A stretch of DNA of 64,000 nt from NCBI RefSeq assembly GCF_900105615.1, contig NZ_LT630003.1, forward strand, positions 2,480,001 to 2,544,000, in the 5' to 3' direction. This document shows, piece by piece, positions 58,513 to 64,000 of this stretch. The position numbers and the translations under genes were made by a program. Within the stretch, counting starts at the first letter, position 1; each line of letters opens with the position of its first letter. The notes under the pieces are model-generated. The model did no database searches and had not been told where the DNA came from. It worked only from the letters and a program-made list of their open reading frames with translations. The DNA comes from Lacrimispora sphenoides JCM 1415. GTDB taxonomy: Bacteria; Bacillota; Clostridia; Lachnospirales; Lachnospiraceae.

Positions 58513-58855
58513 GACAATTTCCTCCTTCTATGCTTTTATTCAAAAGGTCATGCTTTATATCTGCAAGCCAATCTTTGCCGATGTACCGGGATCATCATAC
58601 ATCAAATATAGCACTAAAATAGGATTTGTCAATTTTATGATTTATAGCCATATAAATTTATGTTGGACTGCCTTAACGGCGATTTATTTTTTAATTTAGG
58701 TCCGTTTACATGGATCGGCATTCAGACCTTAGAACATGCTGCTGGCAGCAAAGAGGCGCCCTCCGGAACACGAAGCTTCTGCAAATTGTAGAATGCTATA
58801 CGCTCTGTCAGCGTTGCCGCCTACTAACCCGAAATGACGTAAGGGGGTGACAAGG

Positions 58856-59014
58856 ATGGCGAAACCGTTTGTTTGTTCCAGACACTCCCTCATGGTATTA
58901 CTATCTGCACATTTGGAAACAAAAGTGTATTACTTTTTAAATTATCGTTTAAGTAAAATTACATTGGTTTTAGGTTTTTATTTAATCGTTCAATCATCCA
59001 TGCCAGGCGCTTAA
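58856..59014 (+). CDS. Possible small protein, 52 aa
   Basis: ATG 58856 follows AAGGGGGTGACAAGG, an unusually good ribosome binding site. The frame gives MAKPFVCSRHSLMVLLSAHL and continues with hydrophobic Tyr/Leu-rich sequence to TAA at 59014; the 3' end overlaps the YdeI gene antisense by 56 bp. No family recognised. The rest of the gap 58513-58958 shows no other gene. Chance ORF is a real possibility. Confidence 0.25.
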   Translation: MAKPFVCSRHSLMVLLSAHLETKVYYFLNYRLSKITLVLGFYLIVQSSMPGA

Positions 59015-59531
59015 CACGGCCGGCGTCTGTTTTCGCATCAAGATATGCCCGTGTATATGTCCTTTTTACAGATGGCGCCATCGCTTGAAAATTCGTATAG
59101 GCCGGTTCATGCTCTTTCAACAGATCACTTAAAAGTCCTATTTGTTCATCAGTAATCTCTGCAGGCTTTGGAGCATCCCATTGTCCGCTTTTCTTAGCTT
59201 CCTCTATTTTGACTTTGCCATAATCAGTCATCAGCCCTTGTTTTTCAAGTTTTTCAACCAGCGACTTATTTTTCTCCGACCACTTACTATTCTCTCTGCG
59301 AGAAGAGTAATATTTAATATATTTATTATCGTCAATGCTCTTCATCTGACCGTCAATCCAACCGAAACAAAGGGCTTCTTCAAGCGCTTCATTTGCCCCT
59401 ATGGTCTTTGGCCCGCCTGATTTTCCGAATAACAGCCAGACTCCGCCGCTGGAGAGGCAATTTTCTTCTAACCAATTTCTAAATTCATCCCGTGAAGTAA
59501 ATAGCAAATGTTCAATCAAAATGTTCACCAT
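58959..59531 (-). CDS. YdeI/OmpD-associated (bacteriocin-protection) family protein
   Basis: 190 aa from ATG 59531. Family blocks: FRNWLEENCLSSGGVWLLFGKSG, EALEEALCFGWIDGQMKSIDDNKYIKYYSSRRENSKWSEKNKSLVEKLEKQGLM and the C-terminal RVKRLAWMIERL. Function not settled. The ribosome binding site is weak; the LysR stop is 16 bp upstream, so it is probably translated from the same mRNA. Confidence 0.88.
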   Translation of the reverse strand: MVNILIEHLLFTSRDEFRNWLEENCLSSGGVWLLFGKSGGPKTIGANEALEEALCFGWIDGQMKSIDDNKYIKYYSSRRENSKWSEKNKSLVEKLEKQGLMTDYGKVKIEEAKKSGQWDAPKPAEITDEQIGLLSDLLKEHEPAYTNFQAMAPSVKRTYTRAYLDAKTDAGRVKRLAWMIERLNKNLKPM

Positions 59532-59547
59532 CCGATTCATTAATTTA

Positions 59548-60432
59548 TCAATCGATTGCCGAGACCTTTTTTGCAGTGGCAATAAAATCTTTCAGACTTT
59601 TTGAAATCCATTTATCTCTATGATATATCAACTGTGAAGCAATTTTATAGTTTGTCATATAGTTAAGCGGTACCAATTCCCCGCTTTCTAACTCTTTCTG
59701 CACAGATAGCTGCGGGAGTACACAAACTCCAAGCCCGCTAAGTACCGTTTGTTTTATAACCTGCAGACTGCTTGTTTCAAGAACAACTTTTGGGGTTATG
59801 GAAGCTTCTGTTAAAGCTTTTTCAAACATTTTTCGGTAACAGCATCCTCTCCCTGTTAAGATTAATGGAATACCAGAAAAGTCCTCTATCATAACTTCTT
59901 CCCTTTTTGCAAGCGGGTATTCAGGAACAGAAAACGCACAAATCGTTTCATCAATCTGCAATTCAGTAATTATGGAGGAATTGCTTATGGGTACATCAAG
60001 AGTAAATGCAATATCAATTGTATTATTCGTAAGCAAAGGCATAAAGTCGGTTGTGTCCAAAACTTTTAAAAACAATTCAATATTGGGTTGTTCTATTTGA
60101 TAAGATTTTATAATTTCCGGCAGCCGATATATACATATAGATTCAGATGCACCAATGGTGATACGGCCATAGTCATTTTTATCAGCAAATTTGCGCTTTA
60201 AATCATTCAACAAATCAAGCATCTGCCGGGCATAAACGATCAGTTCTTCACCCTCTGGTGTAAGGGTGATGTTTTTACCAATACGCTCGAAAAGCCTTAC
60301 ACCTAATTCTTCTTCCAGCTGCTGTATTTGGGTTGTAACATTGGATTGTGCGTAATGAAGATATTCAGCAGTCTTAGTGAAATTCTTTATTTCACTTAAT
60401 ATTAAGAAAGTATGCAATCGCTTTAAATCCAT
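59548..60432 (-). CDS. LysR family transcriptional regulator
   Basis: 294 aa from ATG 60432 (MDLKRLHTFLILSEIKNFTKTAEYLHYAQSNVTTQIQQLEEELGVRLFER is the winged-helix region, residues 1-50), then the periplasmic-binding-like effector domain. It is of the CysB/OccR general form. It starts 19 bp after the stop of the C39-like gene and precedes YdeI: a three-gene operon, unlike the usual divergent LysR arrangement. Confidence 0.93.
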   Translation of the reverse strand: MDLKRLHTFLILSEIKNFTKTAEYLHYAQSNVTTQIQQLEEELGVRLFERIGKNITLTPEGEELIVYARQMLDLLNDLKRKFADKNDYGRITIGASESICIYRLPEIIKSYQIEQPNIELFLKVLDTTDFMPLLTNNTIDIAFTLDVPISNSSIITELQIDETICAFSVPEYPLAKREEVMIEDFSGIPLILTGRGCCYRKMFEKALTEASITPKVVLETSSLQVIKQTVLSGLGVCVLPQLSVQKELESGELVPLNYMTNYKIASQLIYHRDKWISKSLKDFIATAKKVSAID

Positions 60433-60451
60433 AAAGAGAAGGGCCACCACC

Positions 60452-61063
60452 TTACTGTGACTGCTTAAGTCTTAATAATACCATTCCACCTTTACGCTCG
60501 AAGCCAGTCTCCCACAGCTCATAAAAAGACAGCCAGCGAAACCCGCCATAGGTTGCAATTTTTACAAAAAATTCATCTTCAAATTCTTCATATCCCACAA
60601 GCATGAACCAATGCCAGACCAGATCCTTAAAATTAACATTCTTATGCCGCAGCAGCAAGAAAGGAATCGAGATCCCTTTGTCAATCTGGCTTATGATTTC
60701 CCTGGCTGCTTCCTTCGCCGGAACCTCTCCCGGACAGCCTGTCAGCTGTATATCCGTTGCACCCACCTCCTGCAAATATTTATAAAACCCGTCTATAAAT
60801 ATATCCAGTGTATCGATTCCATGAAATCGGGGCTTTAAATAGGGCTTCATTATCTTGGAAAAATTTATATAATCTTCCTTGTCAAGTCTTTTGATCTCAT
60901 AGGGATACAGATGGGCTTTATTGTCATGGAGCGCTATATTGATGCAGGCATCACAGGCTGCTGCCGCCCCACATCCACCCAGATGCATCATTGGGTCCCG
61001 GAACCAATCCTGATTTCCGCCAAAGGAATCTCCGACTCTAAAATAGGACAATTCTTTCTTCAT
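60452..61063 (-). CDS. C39-like cysteine peptidase-fold protein, family not identified
   Basis: 203 aa. The N-terminal GGCGAAAACDACINIAL places a Cys at the start of a helix, and LVWHWFMLVGYEEFEDEFFVKIATYGGFRWLSF gives a His on a strand followed by a YGG/W motif: the order and spacing of papain-like C39/C70-type folds. No signal peptide. GAGGAG precedes the ATG. Could be a deamidase, transglutaminase-like or isopeptidase protein. Identification rests on this pattern alone. Confidence 0.65.
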   Translation of the reverse strand: MKKELSYFRVGDSFGGNQDWFRDPMMHLGGCGAAAACDACINIALHDNKAHLYPYEIKRLDKEDYINFSKIMKPYLKPRFHGIDTLDIFIDGFYKYLQEVGATDIQLTGCPGEVPAKEAAREIISQIDKGISIPFLLLRHKNVNFKDLVWHWFMLVGYEEFEDEFFVKIATYGGFRWLSFYELWETGFERKGGMVLLRLKQSQ

Positions 61064-61145
61064 CTTTTCTCCTCACTTCATTTATACTATAGATGAATTA
61101 TAGTACCAGTCTTGCATTTCGTAAAGATAAACAATATTACAAAAA

Positions 61146-61178
61146 GTCCATGTTTTTCAATATGTGAAAAACACGGAC
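61146..61178 (-). terminator. Terminator of the ABC transporter operon
   Basis: Stem GTCCGTGTTTTTCA / TGAAAAACATGGAC with a short loop and one G-T pair, followed on the minus strand by TTTTTGT; 24 bp past the permease stop. Confidence 0.85.
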
Positions 61179-61201
61179 CTGTTTTAGGCTTTCAAACAAA
61201 T

Positions 61202-63175
61202 TTAATATTGATCTCTTCTTAAAATATGCTTACACCCGATATAAGTCAATCCAAAATAAACGCCATAAATTAAAACAATAAACAACGCCGGGATAAAAAC
61301 GCTATCCATCACATTCACACGTTCAAAGGCCATCATTACATTATTTACAGCCGTAAGCCCAACAATGGAATGAACAATTCCAAGTATAAAAGGCAGTAAA
61401 AAGTAACAAAGTATTTGTACAAACAATGCTCTGTCCAGCATCTTCTTTTCAGCACCCAGCTTCCTTAACAGTGCATAACGTTCCTTGTTATCCGATGCCT
61501 GGGCAAGCTGCTGGATTGCAAGAATTGCCGCGCAGGCAACCATAAACACAATGCCAAGATAAATGGCTAAAAAGGATATGATGGCTTTCATGGCAAGCGA
61601 TGAAGCATAGATCTCTTCTCTGCTTGAATAGTACCAAAAGCCCTTTTCCTGATACTCCTCGCTGTTACTATATTGATTTAGTTTTTCCTGAAGTTCCTTT
61701 GATCCTTCCCCAGTTTTGCATATCATGTTAAGCACCTGATCCGGTGACTTGTTAAGGGTTTCAGAAAACCCGTCATTTACAACAAACGTGATACCGGAAT
61801 CACTGTTGGAAAGCTTTATGTTTTGTACTTCCCCCTTTGGCTGGAGCGTTTTACCCCCAAGGGAGATTGTTACATTTCTATCAAGGAACTGCTGCGCAAT
61901 ATGCTGGTAAACGTCGCCGGACGCAATGATGAAATACCCATTTCCAGGAAGATCGGCTTTTTCCATTCCCTGCATTTCTAAAAACTTCTGGTAATCAGAA
62001 AACATAACAAAATCGAGGCCACGTTTCCCGATATCAAAGGACAGGGAAGAATAATCAACCGGGAAATCCTTGTAATGAAGATCCCCGCGGTAAATACTAT
62101 ATTCATGGCTGATTGCGTCAATCCCTTTAATTGACAAAGGCAGGCTTTCATATATGGTCTTATAATTCCCTTTCCCATCGCCATAAAAACTGACATCATA
62201 GGGCGCAGTCTCCTTTAAATCGGCTGACAGAATATTTTTCATGCTGTAACCGGTTGAAAAAATACCGATTACAAGAAGCAAGACAATGCTGACCACGGAT
62301 ATGGATATAAAGTTTGTGTTGATCTTACTGGTGAGCTGACGGGTTACAAACATGGTCAGGTTTTTATAATAAAGCTTTTTATTAGATTGTACCAGCTTTG
62401 TAAGTATTCCCGAAAGAGAAAAGAAAAACAGTAATGAACCAGCCGTTCCTAAAATAATGGACCAAAGGAAGATACGGTTAATATTAATAATTCCATTTTT
62501 CAAAACCAATGCATAGGCGGTTCCTAAGAAAACAATAGATACCAGGAAAACCAGCACCGATAATTTGGTACTTCTGATTTTTAAGCTTTCATTTTTCCGG
62601 CCGCCATAGATCAAGTCAATCAGTTTATACTTGCTGACTGCAATTGTATTGAAAATGATTACGGTTAAAAAAATAACTGCAAAATAAAGGATACTTTTCA
62701 CCGCTGCATCTGGTGAAAATATGAATTTATAGGCGGTCATGTCTGCCTCAAATATTTTAGCAGTGAACACAGACATAAACTGGGATCCGAAAACACCGAT
62801 GATCAACCCTGCAATTAAAGCAAGGAGTCCCATGAGAAATGTTTCAAATACAAGAATGGCAGAAATTTTACCTTTGCTCATACCCAGAGTCATGTAAATG
62901 CCCATTTCTTTTTTACGTCGCCTGATAAAAAAACTATTTGCATAAACGATCAAAAAACCCAGGATCACTGCAACAAACACTGATATGACTGATAATATCT
63001 TTCTAAGTGCAATCATGGAATCGGTCAGTATTTCCGTCACAACCATGATATCCTGCTGCGCATAGATGGAGTTAAACATATAAAAGATAGAAACGCCAAA
63101 TACAAGAGTGAAAAAATATACCGTGAAATCCTGCATGCTCTTTCCGACATTTTTAAAAACAAGCTTAGTCAGCAC
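61202..63175 (-). CDS. BceB-type ABC transporter permease (FtsX family)
   Basis: 657 aa, GTG start at 63175 behind GGAGGTGA. Ten membrane helices in the BceB arrangement: one N-terminal, a set of three, a set of two, one before a large extracellular domain of about 200 residues (about 310-520), then three at the C-terminus. MYMTLGMSKGKISAILVFETFLMG (as IYMTLGMSKG) is the FtsX-type coupling block. These pumps give resistance to bacitracin or lantibiotics and are sensed by a BceRS kinase. It overlaps the ATPase end by 11 bp. Confidence 0.93.
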   Translation of the reverse strand: MLTKLVFKNVGKSMQDFTVYFFTLVFGVSIFYMFNSIYAQQDIMVVTEILTDSMIALRKILSVISVFVAVILGFLIVYANSFFIRRRKKEMGIYMTLGMSKGKISAILVFETFLMGLLALIAGLIIGVFGSQFMSVFTAKIFEADMTAYKFIFSPDAAVKSILYFAVIFLTVIIFNTIAVSKYKLIDLIYGGRKNESLKIRSTKLSVLVFLVSIVFLGTAYALVLKNGIININRIFLWSIILGTAGSLLFFFSLSGILTKLVQSNKKLYYKNLTMFVTRQLTSKINTNFISISVVSIVLLLVIGIFSTGYSMKNILSADLKETAPYDVSFYGDGKGNYKTIYESLPLSIKGIDAISHEYSIYRGDLHYKDFPVDYSSLSFDIGKRGLDFVMFSDYQKFLEMQGMEKADLPGNGYFIIASGDVYQHIAQQFLDRNVTISLGGKTLQPKGEVQNIKLSNSDSGITFVVNDGFSETLNKSPDQVLNMICKTGEGSKELQEKLNQYSNSEEYQEKGFWYYSSREEIYASSLAMKAIISFLAIYLGIVFMVACAAILAIQQLAQASDNKERYALLRKLGAEKKMLDRALFVQILCYFLLPFILGIVHSIVGLTAVNNVMMAFERVNVMDSVFIPALFIVLIYGVYFGLTYIGCKHILRRDQY

Positions 63176-63926
63176 TTAAATCACCTCCAAGAAGGGCCAT
63201 AACCTCCATGATCCGGTCAAAAAATTCCTTGCGTGATTCCTTTCCCCGGATAAGCTCATTAAACAGTTTTCCGTCTTTGATGAACAAAATACGTTTGCAA
63301 TAGCTGGCAGTAAATGCATCATGGGTTACCATTAAAATGGCAGCATTTATCTGTTCATTTAAATTTTTAAAGCTTTCCAAAAGCATCTTTGCAGACCTGG
63401 AATCCAGGGCACCGGTAGGTTCATCGGCAAGAATCAGGGTCGGATTTGTAATGATGGCTCTTGCTGCGGCTACACGCTGCTTTTGGCCGCCTGACATCTG
63501 ATACGGATACTTATGCAATACCTCCGTGATGTTTAAAAGGGAGGCAGCCTGGTAGATCCGCTCATCCATTTCTCCTGCTGGAGCTTTCATAATAGCCAGG
63601 GCAAGTGCAATATTTTCATGAGCAGTCAGGGTATCCAGAAGATTAAAGTCCTGAAAAATAAAGCCAAGTTTTTCGCGTCTGAACTTTGATAAGGCTTCTG
63701 CTTTCATCTCAGTGACATCCATTCCATCTATATAAATATGACCTGAGGTCGCATCATCAATGGTGGAAACACAATTAAGAATGGTGGTTTTTCCGCTTCC
63801 CGATGCCCCCATAATACCGATATATTCTCCTTCTGAAACATTAAAACTGATATTGTCAACAGCCTTTGTAACATTCCCTTTATTACCGTAATATTTCTGA
63901 AGGTTCTCAACCTTTAAGATTGTATT
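63165..63926 (-). CDS. BceA-type ABC transporter ATP-binding protein
   Basis: 253 aa from ATG 63926 (AAAGGATGG upstream). Walker A GASGSGKTT (about 42-50), Q-loop FIFQDFNLLD, signature MSGGQKQRVAAARA, Walker B LILADEPTGALDS and H-loop MVTHDAFTASYCKRI. Partner of the BceB permease. The two-component genes usually next to bceAB would be upstream, beyond the window. Confidence 0.95.
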   Translation of the reverse strand, partial: NTILKVENLQKYYGNKGNVTKAVDNISFNVSEGEYIGIMGASGSGKTTILNCVSTIDDATSGHIYIDGMDVTEMKAEALSKFRREKLGFIFQDFNLLDTLTAHENIALALAIMKAPAGEMDERIYQAASLLNITEVLHKYPYQMSGGQKQRVAAARAIITNPTLILADEPTGALDSRSAKMLLESFKNLNEQINAAILMVTHDAFTASYCKRILFIKDGKLFNELIRGKESRKEFFDRIMEVMALLGGDLSAD

Positions 63927-64000
63927 CATAATGTCCATCCTTTCCTCTAGTGTATAGAAATAATATAGGCTAAAATCGTCAAAATATAAATATGGGCCGG

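Noticed and set aside
1-64000. CRISPR arrays, tRNA or rRNA genes, insertion sequences, prophage
   Set aside because: No regularly spaced repeats, no cloverleaf or rRNA-like sequence and no transposase or integrase gene was found by reading; a dedicated search tool could still detect a degenerate element.

Overview
The window reads as chromosome of an anaerobic, low-to-moderate-GC Firmicute, most likely a Lachnospiraceae member close to the Lacrimispora / Clostridium sphenoides-celerecrescens group. The grounds are the many AGGAGG-type ribosome binding sites, occasional TTG and GTG starts, an Ech-type hydrogenase, a T-box leader, DUF4358-MBOAT-DHHW surface genes and clostridial-style multidomain secreted polysaccharide enzymes. 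No rRNA, tRNA, CRISPR array, insertion sequence or prophage block was seen.

Layout. (1) 1-11 kb, minus strand: two very large secreted proteins, a beta-helix protein with C-terminal cell-wall-binding repeats and a LamG-phosphoesterase-PL8 lyase fusion, followed by a membrane-anchored foldase-like gene cut by the window edge. This looks like one acidic-polysaccharide or glycosaminoglycan locus. (2) 11-17.7 kb: aroE, membrane proteins (DUF554, MgtC), an RNHCP zinc protein and a CarD-like-fold unknown (both with terminator-like hairpins directly in front of their start codons), DUF1456, an aromatic-acid-exporter-like protein and a leaderless amidase. (3) 17.8-28.4 kb, minus strand: one long operon, echABCDEF then hypABFCDE, encoding a membrane-bound energy-converting [NiFe] hydrogenase and its metallocentre assembly set, behind a strong promoter. 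(4) 29-30.2 kb: a ferritin-like protein and a DUF1801 protein that looks frameshifted.

(5) 30.3-37.9 kb, plus strand: the most unusual part. One tightly packed operon holds a response regulator, a histidine kinase, a DltA-like adenylating enzyme, a fold-III PLP decarboxylase, a carrier protein, a DltB-like MBOAT and a DltD-like protein. It resembles a D-alanylation (dlt) system with an extra amino-acid decarboxylase and an altered adenylation pocket, so it may load something other than D-alanine onto the envelope. (6) 37.9-44.6 kb: an aminotransferase behind a T-box whose specifier reads as Ala, an oxidoreductase, carbonic anhydrase, MsrAB, a NUDIX hydrolase that seems to use a non-standard start codon, a methyltransferase and a 3-methyladenine glycosylase. 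(7) 44.7-47.8 kb: a second MBOAT surface-modification operon (DUF4358 lipoprotein, AlgI-like, DHHW/AlgJ-like).

(8) 47.9-61 kb: a mosaic of small accessory genes, most with their own ribosome binding site and often a terminator: VOC, MBL, PNPOx-like, GNAT, an Asp/Glu racemase family protein, a WYL regulator with a likely operator, an amine oxidase, ICMT-like and DUF1648 membrane proteins, YdeI, LysR and a C39-like protein. It includes one gene remnant and one truncated phosphoesterase. (9) 61.2-64 kb: a BceAB-type ABC transporter at the right edge; any partner two-component system would lie outside the window.
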